DNA of 64,000 nt from Gemmatimonadales bacterium (GCA_007692605.1 REBS01000088.1:1-64000); one strand, 5' to 3'; counted from the stretch's first letter, positions 1 to 8,090 are shown. Notes: generated by a model not told the origin, from the sequence alone. Numbers and translations: made by a program.

Positions 1-102
1 CGCGGCATCGTGCCGGACTGGAGCACGGCCGGGGCCCGCTACGAGCGGGAATCGGCCATCCCGAAGGCCAAGCTGCTCACGGCGCTCGAGGCCATGGATT
101 GA
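1..102 (+). CDS. C-terminal fragment of an unrecognised protein
   Basis: An open frame enters from the left edge and ends at TGA (100-102), leaving 33 codons. The fragment contains a tryptophan and charged helical stretches, and its last residues read TALEAMD. The frame is open from base 1 and uses GC-rich third positions, as the neighbouring genes do. The family cannot be recognised from so short a tail. What follows is not coding but repetitive. Confidence 0.5.
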   Translation, partial: RGIVPDWSTAGARYERESAIPKAKLLTALEAMD

Positions 103-170
103 AAAATATGGTGCTTGGTCGGGCGGTGCTCCGGACGACCAATGGCCTGAGCTGTCGTCGGCGGGACTGG

Positions 171-250
171 GTGATGGGATCAGCGCCCCGGCATGGAAGG
201 GTCTGGGTGATGGGGTAAGCGCCGGGGCACGGAAGGGTCAACGTAATGGG
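171..250. repeat. 36-bp tandem repeat, about 2.2 copies
   Basis: Copies begin with GTGATGGG at 171, GTGATGGGG at 207 and GTAATGGGG at 243, giving an exact 36-bp period. The first two units share most positions, including a GCGCC...GGCA(T/C)GGAAGGGTC segment. The array sits in the 452-bp gene-free stretch 103-554, directly before a second repeat family. Its function is unknown; replication slippage or a protein-binding array are both possible. Confidence 0.7.
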
Positions 251-300
251 GCGAGCGTTTCGATTCGGGCCCGGGGAGGCGACGGATGGAGCGGAGAACC

Positions 301-438
301 ATCACAAATACGCATGGCGCCGGGGACAACCGGGATGACTATCATGAATACGCATATTGCAAGGGGACAGTCGGGGAGAGCCATCATGAATACGCATAAC
401 GCGCTCGGGGCAGCCCGCGAGTTATCATGACTTCGCAT
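301..438. repeat. About 41-bp degenerate tandem repeat, four copies
   Basis: The core ATCATGAATACGCAT recurs at 301 (as ATCACAAATACGCAT), 341, 383 and 424 (as ATCATGACTTCGCAT), spaced 40, 42 and 41 bp. The intervening sequence is GC-rich and shares a GGGGACA-like segment in the middle copies. The even spacing is close to four helical turns, so the cores lie on the same DNA face. The array ends about 115 bp before the dehydrogenase start at 555, so it could be a regulatory binding array. Nothing else is seen in 103-554. Confidence 0.75.
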
Positions 439-554
439 ACTCATGCGCCGGTCATGTGACTTCTGGTCCGGGGCCGTGCATTCCGGACCGACCTCGTGCT
501 TTCGGCTCCGAGGCCTATCTTACGACTCACCCTCAGCCCAAGGAATCGCGCCCC

Positions 555-1646
555 ATGGCCATTCGCGTCGCCCTCATGACCGGACCGGACGAGCCGATCC
601 GGATCACCGACCTGCCCGACCCGGAGCCGGGACCCGGCGAGGTCGTCCTCGACACCGTCGCCAGCGAGGTCTGCGGCACCGACGTGCACCTCTGGCATGG
701 CCACCTGGCGGGGATTCCCTGGCCGATCATTCCCGGGCACGTCAGCATCGGCAGGATCGCCGAGGCGCGCGGTGTCGAACACGATGCACTCGGCGAGCGG
801 CTCGATCCGGGCGACCTGGTCACCTTTCTGGACGTACACGGCACCTGTCACGCCTGCTACCAGTGCACGGTGGCGGGCCAGCCCAACCGCTGCCCCTCGC
901 GCCGCGTGTACGGGATCACCTTCCCGGCCTCCGACGGCCTGCTCGGCGGCTGGAGCGAGCAGATCCTCCTCAAGGCCGGGGTCCGGATCCTGAAGCTGCC
1001 CCCCGGGATCGACGCCGACCGCTTCATCGGCGGAGGCTGCGGCCTCTTCACCGGCTTCGCGACCGTGGAGCGCAGCGGCATGCGAATGGGCGACACGGTG
1101 CTCGTCCAGGGCTCCGGTCCCGTCGGGCTCGCGGCCGCCGCCTTCGCCCACCTGCGCGGGGCGGGTCGCGTGCTCATGATCGGAGCCCCCGAGGCCCGCC
1201 TCGAGCTGGCCGAGGCCTTCGGTGTCGACCTCTGCCTGGACCTGGAGCGGGCGGACCGGGCGGAGCGTCGGGCCGCAATCATGGAGGCCACGCGCGGCCG
1301 GGGAGCCGATGTGGTCCTCGAAGCCTCGGGGAACCCGAACGCCCTCCCCGAAGGCCTCGATCTATTGCGGGACGGCGGATGCTACATCGTGGCGGGCCAC
1401 TACACCGACGTGGGGCCCGTCGAGCTGAATCCCCACCTCGATTTCAACCGCAAGCATGTCGATCTGAGAGGGCAGTGGGGCACCGATTTCCGCCACCTGG
1501 CGGGAGCGCTGCAGATGCTCTCCCGCCACGGCGACCGGCTGCCCTTCGAGCGGGTGATCGGCGCCCGCTATCCTCTCGAGAAGGCCGAGGAGGCCCTCCG
1601 GGACGTCGAAGCCCTGCGGGTCACGAAAGCGGTTATGGTTCCCTGA
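555..1646 (+). CDS. Zinc-type alcohol dehydrogenase (MDR superfamily)
   Basis: This 363-residue cytosolic medium-chain dehydrogenase would oxidise or reduce an alcohol/carbonyl substrate with NAD(P). Its N-terminal GroES-like domain holds the catalytic-zinc start CGTD near residue 39. A structural-zinc loop follows, with cysteines in HACYQC and NRC. The Rossmann domain carries GSGPVGLAAAA. The start at 555 is chosen because AAGGA lies 10 nt upstream and the family N-terminus begins here. An oddity is that the usual GHE motif reads GHV (PGHVSIG), so a common zinc-proximal glutamate is lost. It is a single gene between the tandem repeats and a convergent desaturase. The substrate cannot be told; threonine, sorbitol or aryl-alcohol type members are all possible. 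Confidence 0.85.
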   Translation: MAIRVALMTGPDEPIRITDLPDPEPGPGEVVLDTVASEVCGTDVHLWHGHLAGIPWPIIPGHVSIGRIAEARGVEHDALGERLDPGDLVTFLDVHGTCHACYQCTVAGQPNRCPSRRVYGITFPASDGLLGGWSEQILLKAGVRILKLPPGIDADRFIGGGCGLFTGFATVERSGMRMGDTVLVQGSGPVGLAAAAFAHLRGAGRVLMIGAPEARLELAEAFGVDLCLDLERADRAERRAAIMEATRGRGADVVLEASGNPNALPEGLDLLRDGGCYIVAGHYTDVGPVELNPHLDFNRKHVDLRGQWGTDFRHLAGALQMLSRHGDRLPFERVIGARYPLEKAEEALRDVEALRVTKAVMVP

Positions 1647-1677
1647 GGAACATGCCACTTGGCGGATCAGCGGCGCG

Positions 1678-2769
1678 TCAGAGCTCGTTGAATCGGATCA
1701 TCCGGCCGCGGTCCTCATCCCATAGCGTGAGCCGAAAGAGTCGGGCGGAATCCTTCAGCGTGACCCGGGTCGCTTCCTGCAACGCGGGGTTCGCGTCCAG
1801 GCACTCCTGCAGGCGGTAGCTCGGAATGCGGCTGCTCAGGTGATGCACGTGGTGCAGGCCGATGCTCGCCGTCAGCCACTGCAGGGGCTTGGGCAGGACC
1901 AGGTGCGAGCTCCCGTACACGGCGGCCTCGAAGAAATCCCAGTCGGGAGCTCGGTCCCAATAGGTCTCTTCGAACTGATGCTGAACGTAGAAGAGGAGGA
2001 TGCCCGTGGCTCCCGCCATGAGGGTCACGGGGGCCTGAACCATCAGGAAGGGGACCAGCCCGATCGTGAAGGTGGCCAGGATCAGGATCCCGGCCAGGCA
2101 GGCGTTCGTGGCCCAGATGCTCCTCCAGGCCTGCTTCCATTCGCGGGGCACCTCGCGGGGATACCGATGCTTGAGCACGAAGTGGAAGATCGGCCCCAGA
2201 AGGAGGAGGGTCACGGGGTTCCGATAGATCCGGTACCCCAGCCGCCCCCGCTTCGAGAGCGCCTGGTACTCGCGGACCGTCAGGGTCTCGACATCGCCGA
2301 AGCCCCGCAGGTCGAGGTCGCCGGTATGCGCGTGGTGATGCGCGTGGGTCCGCCGCCAGTACTGGTACGGGGTCAGGGTGAGCACCCCGATGCAGAAGCC
2401 CACCAGGTCGCGGGCCGTTCGCGAGCGGAAGTAGGAGCCGTGCCCGCAGTCGTGCTGGATCATGAAGAGCCGGACCAGGAACGCCGCGGTCGGCACCGTC
2501 AGGAGCAGGGTGAGCAGATAGCTGACCTCGAGCGCCAGGAAGGCGGCGACCCAGAACACGGTAAACCCGATCAGCGACACGGCCAGCCCCGACACGCTCC
2601 GCACGGGATCCGGATCCATATAGGGGCGCGTCATCTTCAGCCATTCACGCGACGGCCCGTCCTCGGGGGAGTTCCCGTCGGGGAGATTGTCGTTGGGGGC
2701 ATCACCGTCGGAAGAAGGGCCGGCGGCGGAATCGAAGATGCGGTCGGGAGCCGGTTCGGGAGCCGACAC
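1678..2769 (-). CDS. Membrane fatty-acid desaturase
   Basis: This is an integral-membrane di-iron desaturase of the FA_desaturase family, which inserts a double bond into acyl chains using oxygen and an electron donor. All three histidine boxes are present: HDCGH, HAHHHAH and the C-terminal HHVHH. They lie between hydrophobic stretches, and the 363-residue length is normal. The first 45 residues are proline- and acid-rich with no resemblance to the family. The true start may therefore be the internal Met about 2634 rather than this GTG. It is the last gene of a minus-strand run and lies 141 bp after the polyketide synthase. Chain desaturation before or after polyketide extension is an attractive but unproven link. 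Family members also include carotenoid-modifying enzymes, so the substrate is uncertain. Confidence 0.88.
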   Translation of the reverse strand: MSAPEPAPDRIFDSAAGPSSDGDAPNDNLPDGNSPEDGPSREWLKMTRPYMDPDPVRSVSGLAVSLIGFTVFWVAAFLALEVSYLLTLLLTVPTAAFLVRLFMIQHDCGHGSYFRSRTARDLVGFCIGVLTLTPYQYWRRTHAHHHAHTGDLDLRGFGDVETLTVREYQALSKRGRLGYRIYRNPVTLLLLGPIFHFVLKHRYPREVPREWKQAWRSIWATNACLAGILILATFTIGLVPFLMVQAPVTLMAGATGILLFYVQHQFEETYWDRAPDWDFFEAAVYGSSHLVLPKPLQWLTASIGLHHVHHLSSRIPSYRLQECLDANPALQEATRVTLKDSARLFRLTLWDEDRGRMIRFNEL

Positions 2770-2910
2770 TGATGTCGAAGACTGATTCAGGGGAGGACTC
2801 CCAATAGAACTGAAGGATGGAGGGGATTCGGTCGCTCGTACCCGGCCGAACGTTCAATTTCGTCGATTTCGGGCTCGGCCGCCATGGCGGCGGGGTTTTC
2901 GGGGAGGCGC

Positions 2911-4107
2911 TTACCGCACGCGAAAGAGCCCGGTCTCGATCGTCAGTCCGGGCCCGAATGCCATGGCCAGGACGGGGTCGTCGCGCTGGAGGTCACCACT
3001 CTCGAGGATCTGCTTGAGCACGAAGAGCACCGTCGCGCTGCTCATGTTGCCGTACCGGCGCAGCACCTCTCGCGAGGCTTCGAGCGCCTCAGGCCGGAGC
3101 GCCATCGACTCCTCGACCCGGTCCAGGATCGCCCGACCTCCCGGGTGAATCCCCCACCAGGGGATCTCGTCGGCCCGCACCCCGGCCCTTTCGAGCAGGG
3201 CACCGACCACCGGCTCGAGGTTGCTCTCGATGATCTGCGGCACATAGGTCGAAAGCTTCATCCGGAAGCCGTCGTCGCCGATCGTCCATGCCATGTCCTC
3301 CTCACCCTCCTCGGTCAGGTCGGTGTGGAAGGACCCGAACTCGAGCACGCGCCCCCGGGCCGGCGCATGGTCCGGCGCATGGGCCGACGCATGGTCCGAC
3401 GCATGGTCCGACGCTTGGGCCGACGCTTGGGCCGACGCATGGGCCGACGCATCCGGGGCACGCGCACTCACCAGGGCACCCGCGCCTCCATCGGCAAAGA
3501 CCGCCCCCGCGATCAGGTCGTCGGTGTTTTCGGTGAAGCGCAGGTGCAGCGTGCAGAGCTCGACGCACAACACGAGCACGACGGCCCGGGGATCATTGCG
3601 GCAGAAGGCCTCGGCCATCCTCAGCCCCTGGAAGGCGGCGTAGCAGCCCATAAACCCCAGGTGATAGCGCTGGGTGCTCCCCGAAAGCCCCAGGGCCCGC
3701 ACCACGTGATAGTCGGGCCCCGGCGCGAAGAACCCCGTGCACGAGACCGTGATCACGTGGGTGACGTCGCTCGGCTGCACCCCCGGCGTCTTCTCGACCA
3801 GTCCTCTCGCCAGCGCCTCGAAGTGCCTCTTCGCCTCGCGCGTGTAGACCTCGTTTCGGGTGTGCGTGCCGGGAGTCGGAAGGAGCGTCTCGGGGTCGGC
3901 GAAGAAGAGGGGCGACTGCGCATCCTCGTCGAAGTCGTCGATGACGCTGTGGCGCGTCTCGATCCCCGAGTTCCGGTAGATGCTCCGGATGATCCGGCGC
4001 ACGCCCTTTCGCTCGGAGCAGTGCCGCTGCATCAGCTCGCAGGCCCACTCCTGAGAATAGCTCGAGTCGGGCACCGAGGTTTCGAGGGCGTGCAGATAGA
4101 CCGGCAT
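2911..4107 (-). CDS. Type III polyketide synthase (chalcone/alkylresorcinol synthase-like)
   Basis: This 398-residue homodimeric thiolase-fold enzyme would extend an acyl-CoA starter with malonyl-CoA to form alkylpyrones or alkylresorcinols. The catalytic triad is complete: Cys155 in GFMGCYAAFQG, His321 in WWGIHPGG, and Asn354 in YGNMSSAT. Between residues about 215 and 250 an Ala/Ser/His/Asp-rich stretch encoded by 12-bp DNA repeats interrupts a region that is a surface loop in the family. A GGAGGG ribosome site lies before the ATG, and only 8 bp separate it from the upstream alpha/beta hydrolase-OsmC gene, so the two are surely co-transcribed. The fatty-acid desaturase follows on the same strand. 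A long-chain fatty starter is likely in this family but is inference here. Confidence 0.93.
   Translation of the reverse strand: MPVYLHALETSVPDSSYSQEWACELMQRHCSERKGVRRIIRSIYRNSGIETRHSVIDDFDEDAQSPLFFADPETLLPTPGTHTRNEVYTREAKRHFEALARGLVEKTPGVQPSDVTHVITVSCTGFFAPGPDYHVVRALGLSGSTQRYHLGFMGCYAAFQGLRMAEAFCRNDPRAVVLVLCVELCTLHLRFTENTDDLIAGAVFADGGAGALVSARAPDASAHASAQASAQASDHASDHASAHAPDHAPARGRVLEFGSFHTDLTEEGEEDMAWTIGDDGFRMKLSTYVPQIIESNLEPVVGALLERAGVRADEIPWWGIHPGGRAILDRVEESMALRPEALEASREVLRRYGNMSSATVLFVLKQILESGDLQRDDPVLAMAFGPGLTIETGLFRVR
3365..3448. repeat. In-frame 12-bp minisatellite, seven copies, inside the polyketide synthase gene
   Basis: Seven consecutive 12-bp units of the form GC(A/T)TGG(T/G)CCG(A/G)C run from 3365 to 3448, followed by a decayed copy. 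Since 12 is a multiple of 3, copy-number change keeps the frame and alters only the length of an Ala/Ser/His/Asp/Gln loop in the enzyme. Units differ at just two or three positions, which points to recent expansion. Confidence 0.85.
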
Positions 4108-4115
4108 CGGGGCCG

Positions 4116-5456
4116 TTATCCCTCCCCTTCCGCCGGCGCTTCCGGGTCCTTGCGGATCGTTCCGATCCGGACCCCCGCCTCCAGGGTGCGGTGGACCGGG
4201 CAGCGCGAGGCGATCTCGACCAGACGTGCGCGCTGGCCGTCGGAGAGCGGCCCCTCGACGGTCACCTCCCGGCTGATGTAGTCGACCCGGGGGTCATCGC
4301 CGTCGCGTCGCTTCTCGTGCCGCAGCGATGTCCGCACCTCCTTGACCGGCCATCCTTTTCGGTCGGCATACATGCGGACCGTCATGGTGGTGCAGGTGCC
4401 GAGTGCGGCGGCGAGCAGTTCGTACGGGGTCGGCCCCTGGTCCTCGCCCCCGACCGAAGCCGGCTCGTCGGCCAGGAGGTGGTGCTGCCGCGCCCGGATC
4501 TCGGTCTGGAAGCCCGACTCCCCGGTCCGGACCATCACCTGATCCCCTTTGGCCTTGTCTTCGACGGGAGACTCCTCATCGGACGCATGGTCTCCCGTGG
4601 GCGGGTCGGTCGAAGGCTCCTCGCCTTGCCCCACCCCTTCCGAGGCGGCGACGCGAGCATGCTGCGTGCCCTCCCCCGATTCCGGGTCGTCCCTGATCTC
4701 GACGTAGCGTCCCACCCATCCGGCGATCGCACGTGCCGCGTAGCGGGAATCCCGCTGATCGGTGAGCAGGTGATCGGCGCCATCGAGCGCAATGAAGCTG
4801 CGCGGATGCCTCGCCATGGTGAACAGGGTGCCGGCATGGTCGATCGAGACCACTTCGTCCACCGGGGAATGCAGGATCAGGAGCGCCCGGTCGAGATCGC
4901 GGACCACCTCCTTCATTCGGGCCTCACGAATATCCTCGACGAACTGCTGCTTCACCTTGAAGGGCCGGCCGGCCAGGTGCACGGTGGCCATCCCCTCGGC
5001 CTCGATCTCGTCGAAGGAGTCCTCCATGTGCTGGAGCACGTGTGCCGGATCCGACGGGGCCCCGATCGTCACCACCGCCCGGCAGCTCGGAACCTGATGC
5101 GCCGCATGAAGCACGGCCGCTCCACCCAGCGAGTGCCCGATGAGGATCTCGGGGGGCCCCCATTCGGCTTCCATGTAGGACGCCGCGGCCACGAGATCCT
5201 CGATGTTCGACGAGAAGTTCGTGTCGGCGAAGTCGCCTTCGCTCTCGCCCAGCCCCGTGAAGTCGAAGCGCAGGACCGCGATCCCCTCCAGATTGAGCGA
5301 CCGGGCCACGTTCACGACCGCGTTCAGGTTCTTCGAGCATGTGAAGCAGTGTGCGAACAGGGCCCAGGCACGCGGGGTCCCCTCGACGGGGAGGTCGACG
5401 CGGGCGGCGAGCTGATCGCCGGAAGCGCCCTCGAAGGTCACTCTCTGAGTGGCCAT
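4116..5456 (-). CDS. Alpha/beta hydrolase-OsmC fusion protein
   Basis: This 446-residue two-domain cytosolic protein has an N-terminal alpha/beta hydrolase (about 1-250) with the nucleophile elbow GHSLGG. It also has the acid region HSPVDEVV and the catalytic His region GADHLL. An acidic, low-complexity linker (about 255-310) leads to an OsmC/Ohr-type domain. That domain has the two expected cysteines, in GTCTTM and CPVHRTLE, which in OsmC proteins reduce organic hydroperoxides. The fusion is a known architecture, but its physiological substrate is not established. It lies between a START-like gene (44-bp gap) and the polyketide synthase (8-bp gap). That suggests protection or processing of lipids made by this operon. 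The ATG at 5456 fits the family start. Confidence 0.88.
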   Translation of the reverse strand: MATQRVTFEGASGDQLAARVDLPVEGTPRAWALFAHCFTCSKNLNAVVNVARSLNLEGIAVLRFDFTGLGESEGDFADTNFSSNIEDLVAAASYMEAEWGPPEILIGHSLGGAAVLHAAHQVPSCRAVVTIGAPSDPAHVLQHMEDSFDEIEAEGMATVHLAGRPFKVKQQFVEDIREARMKEVVRDLDRALLILHSPVDEVVSIDHAGTLFTMARHPRSFIALDGADHLLTDQRDSRYAARAIAGWVGRYVEIRDDPESGEGTQHARVAASEGVGQGEEPSTDPPTGDHASDEESPVEDKAKGDQVMVRTGESGFQTEIRARQHHLLADEPASVGGEDQGPTPYELLAAALGTCTTMTVRMYADRKGWPVKEVRTSLRHEKRRDGDDPRVDYISREVTVEGPLSDGQRARLVEIASRCPVHRTLEAGVRIGTIRKDPEAPAEGEG

Positions 5457-5501
5457 GGATGGCCTCGCTCTGAATGGGAGAAGAAAACGAACTCGATGTC
5501 G

Positions 5502-5993
5502 TCAGGGGCCTTCGAGACGATCCTTCAGGCCCCGAAGCCAGGCGGCGCGCGATGCCCGCAGCGTCTTGCGCAGCGTCCTGCGCAGCACGAAGGGGAAGAA
5601 CCCCCACCAGCTCTCTTCGGTCCGAACCCGGGTCCGCCCCCCGGTCATGGGCTCGATCGTCCACCGCTGGTACCCCCGGGCACCGAGGGTCCGCAGGGTC
5701 CAGCTCAGGCGAGCTCCGGGCTCAACCTCGTGGAGGATCGAGGAGATCCTCATCCCGTCGGCCCGCCATTGGAGGCGGACGCCGGGACGGGCCTCCTCGG
5801 CCTTCAGAACCGCGAAATCGACCCCGCGATGCCAGAGCGGCCAACGTTCCACGGCGACCAGCAGGTCCCAGATGGCCTCGGGCGACGCGGCCACCTCGGC
5901 CTCGAAGCGCACCAGGACGGGAGCGTCGGCACGCAACTCCAGGAGCTCCGGACCGGGTGGGGTGCCGTCTCGCGGAGACACGGCGACGGTCAC
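5502..5993 (-). CDS. START-like (SRPBCC) ligand-binding protein
   Basis: This 163-residue polyketide-cyclase/START-fold protein is predicted to bind a hydrophobic ligand in a helix-grip cavity. Typical SRPBCC features are the early strand with FEAEVAASPEAIWDLL, a central WPLWHRGV segment, and the C-terminal long amphipathic helix starting LRRTLRKTLRAS. The GTG start at 5993 overlaps the stop of the upstream lapA-like gene as GTGA, so translation is coupled. Its position in front of the alpha/beta hydrolase-OsmC and type III polyketide synthase genes suits a lipid or polyketide handling role. No catalytic residues can be assigned, so whether it is a cyclase or merely a carrier is open. Confidence 0.8.
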   Translation of the reverse strand: MTVAVSPRDGTPPGPELLELRADAPVLVRFEAEVAASPEAIWDLLVAVERWPLWHRGVDFAVLKAEEARPGVRLQWRADGMRISSILHEVEPGARLSWTLRTLGARGYQRWTIEPMTGGRTRVRTEESWWGFFPFVLRRTLRKTLRASRAAWLRGLKDRLEGP

Positions 5994-6208
5994 TCCGAGC
6001 CGCCGGACCCCGGGCGGTTTCCGCGTCCGACCAGGTAGCCGGCGAGTCCCCCGGCGAAGAAGGCCACCCCCAGCAGTACGAAGCGCGGCATGGACAGCCT
6101 CCACATGAACACGTTCGTGACCACGACTTCCTGATTCTGGACAACCAGGACGAAGACCAGCAGCACCAGAATCACGATGATCGAAAGCCGCAGCTTCTGC
6201 ATTTTCAT
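5990..6208 (-). CDS. LapA-domain small membrane protein
   Basis: This 72-residue protein has two transmembrane helices, at about residues 8-24 and 43-62. They are joined by a short hydrophilic stretch starting QNQEVV. This arrangement, with VVQNQ after the first helix and a glycine-rich second helix ending in an arginine, is typical of LapA/DUF1049 (YciS-like) proteins. In enterobacteria these partner with LapB in lipopolysaccharide assembly control. No lapB is present here. It is the first gene of the minus-strand run and ends in a GTGA overlap with the START-like gene. The ATG is preceded by GGAG, 8 bases before it. Confidence 0.8.
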   Translation of the reverse strand: MKMQKLRLSIIVILVLLVFVLVVQNQEVVVTNVFMWRLSMPRFVLLGVAFFAGGLAGYLVGRGNRPGSGGSE

Positions 6209-6294
6209 GGAGGTTCTCCGGAAAAGGAGTGAGTCTGTCGGTTATGGTCACCAGGATCGGGAGTTTCGACCGTCCGGACCGGGAGTTTCGATCT

Positions 6295-6461
6295 CTAGTG
6301 TAGTGTCTCGAAAGTCCCGTTTAGCACCGAGACTGACGATGCGCCGCTCTGGCAAGGCGCACCGACGAGGAATAGCACCGCTATTCCGAGCGAGGTGCAA
6401 CGCGGCCAGGGTGGATGCAGCGGCGGTCGAATGCCACGGGACTTTCGAGACACTACACTAG
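6295..6461. mobile_element. MITE-like element with perfect 26-bp terminal inverted repeats
   Basis: The ends 6295-6320 and 6436-6461 are exact reverse complements over 26 bp; each reads CTAGTGTAGTGTCTCGAAAG inward from its outer edge. TA at each edge is compatible with the TA target duplication of the IS630/Tc1 group. The interior has no ORF and is itself roughly symmetrical around a hairpin at 6369-6387 (GGAATAGC-ACC-GCTATTCC). The whole 167 bp could therefore fold into one long stem. It occupies most of the gap 6209-6704 between the lapA-like gene and the barrel gene. Flanking it at 6260 and 6281 is a short direct repeat GGGAGTTTCGA. Confidence 0.75.
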
Positions 6462-6704
6462 GATCGGGAATCGAGCGTTCTCACACAAGGATTCGGGGAC
6501 CCGGCAGGGGGAATCCACGGTTGCCCGCCTCGGATCCGACTTCATACCTTCGAGGGTGGGGAGGCCTCGTGTGCCGTGCTTTCGTGCGCCCGGCTCCGGA
6601 GGGCCGCACGTTCGTGCCCCAGGCCCCGGGTGCCCCGCCCTCGAGCCCGAGGCCGCGCGAATTCACGGATCGCACACTCCGATCCCGACAGGAGCCGCAC
6701 ACCC

Positions 6705-8012
6705 ATGACCGCTCGATCCCCCGCTGCCCCGGCCCGCTTCCTCCGCCTTCCCCTCGTGAGCCTTGCGATCTTCCTGGGATTCGTGATTCCCGTGAAATCC
6801 CCGGTCGGCCCCGCTCCCGCGATCGCACAGGAAGCCCTCCGTCCCTTCATCGCCGAGGCCCGGCCCATCCTCGATGCCCGGCTGCGCTTCGAGCACGTCG
6901 ACCAAGTGGGGTTCGAGCACAATGCGCGGGCATTGACCGTCCGGGGTCGCATGGGCGCGGAATCGGGTGCGGTGGGCGGCTTCCGGCTGCTCCTCGAGGG
7001 CGACATGACCCGCGCACTCGGTGTCGAGGACTTCAACAGCACGGTGAACGGGCGGGTCAGCCGGCCCGTCGTTGCCGACCCCGACTCCGAGCGGATCAAC
7101 CGTGCACAGCTCAGTTGGCAGGGACGGGGGTGGACCGCGGTCGTCGGGCGTCAGCGGGTGGTCCACGATCAGGCTCGGTTCATCGGGAATGTGGGATTCC
7201 GGCAGAACGAGCAGACCTTCGATGCGGTCCGGCTGCAGGGATCCGTCGGCCCCGCCCTCGCGGTCGAATACGCCCACCTGTGGCAGGCCAACCGGATCTT
7301 CGGAAGCAATTCCGCCTTCGGGGCCGAGCGCCTCTCCGGGCACCTCGTGCACGCCTCGCGGTCACTCCCCTTCGGCACCCTGAGCGCGCACGGCTACTGG
7401 CTCGACTTCGACGATGCCCTGGCCGGCGCCTCGAACCGCACGCTGGGACTCCGGCTCGTCGGAGACCGTCCGCTCGCTCCCGGGTGGACGGCGAACTGGG
7501 CGGCGGCTCACTCGCAGCAGCAGGATCACGGGAGCGCGTCCGACGACTTCTCTCTCGGCTACACCGAACTCCGGGCCGGCCTCGCCCATCGGGGGCTCTC
7601 CCTCAGCCTGGGCTTCGAGCGCCTGGAGGGCGATGGGAACCGGGGGTTCGCCACCCCCCTGGCCACCCTCCACGCCTTTCAGGGCTTTGCGGATGTATTC
7701 CTGACCACTCCTCCCGACGGCGTCGTCGACCGGCACCTCGTCGTCGCGTATCGCCGCGACAACCTCCCGGGCCTCGGTGGTCTGCGTCTGGCCGTCCGTC
7801 TCCACGACTTCGAAGTGCAGGGCAGCCCGACCGGATCGAACCCCACCGATCTGGGCCGGGAGTGGAACGCCACCGCCTGCATGCACCCCCGAGCCAACTG
7901 GGACATCGTCGCCGAGTACGCCGACCACTCGGGCTTTCGGATCTCGGACGCGCCCACCGGCCCGGGCGCCGTGAGCAAGTTCTGGCTCTCGACGGTCGTT
8001 CGGATCCCCTGA
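6705..8012 (+). CDS. Outer-membrane beta-barrel (alginate-export-like porin)
   Basis: The 435-residue product has an N-terminal signal peptide: positive MTARSP..R, hydrophobic LPLVSLAIFLGFVIP, cleavage near AIAQEA. A run of alternating hydrophobic/aromatic strands typical of an outer-membrane barrel follows. The first mature segment (about 60-180: RFEHVDQ, LTVRGRMG, RINRAQLSWQG, VVGRQRVVHDQARFIGNVGFRQNEQTFD) resembles the alginate-export/AlgE-like porin family. The specific substrate is unknown. The ATG at 6705 is selected because the signal peptide starts here and GGAG lies 11-14 nt upstream. It stands alone between the MITE-like element and a convergent thyX. The C-terminus ends STVVRIP rather than in the usual aromatic residue. 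Confidence 0.78.
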   Translation: MTARSPAAPARFLRLPLVSLAIFLGFVIPVKSPVGPAPAIAQEALRPFIAEARPILDARLRFEHVDQVGFEHNARALTVRGRMGAESGAVGGFRLLLEGDMTRALGVEDFNSTVNGRVSRPVVADPDSERINRAQLSWQGRGWTAVVGRQRVVHDQARFIGNVGFRQNEQTFDAVRLQGSVGPALAVEYAHLWQANRIFGSNSAFGAERLSGHLVHASRSLPFGTLSAHGYWLDFDDALAGASNRTLGLRLVGDRPLAPGWTANWAAAHSQQQDHGSASDDFSLGYTELRAGLAHRGLSLSLGFERLEGDGNRGFATPLATLHAFQGFADVFLTTPPDGVVDRHLVVAYRRDNLPGLGGLRLAVRLHDFEVQGSPTGSNPTDLGREWNATACMHPRANWDIVAEYADHSGFRISDAPTGPGAVSKFWLSTVVRIP

Positions 8013-8090
8013 CCCGCGGATTCCATCCGGAGAGCGACGCAGTCGAAGTGCGGTCGGTCCGCGCTCGGGATGGTCCGCGCCAGGGGGTGG

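Noticed and set aside
301-438. Evenly spaced repeats resembling a small CRISPR array
   Set aside because: The conserved core is only about 15 bp and degenerate, the intervening segments resemble one another, and no cas gene is nearby; a tandem repeat explains it better.
238-444. 68-residue minus-strand frame with internal repeats (CVFMM..P...)
   Set aside because: It is a translation of the 41-bp tandem repeat; no ribosome site and no family-like features.
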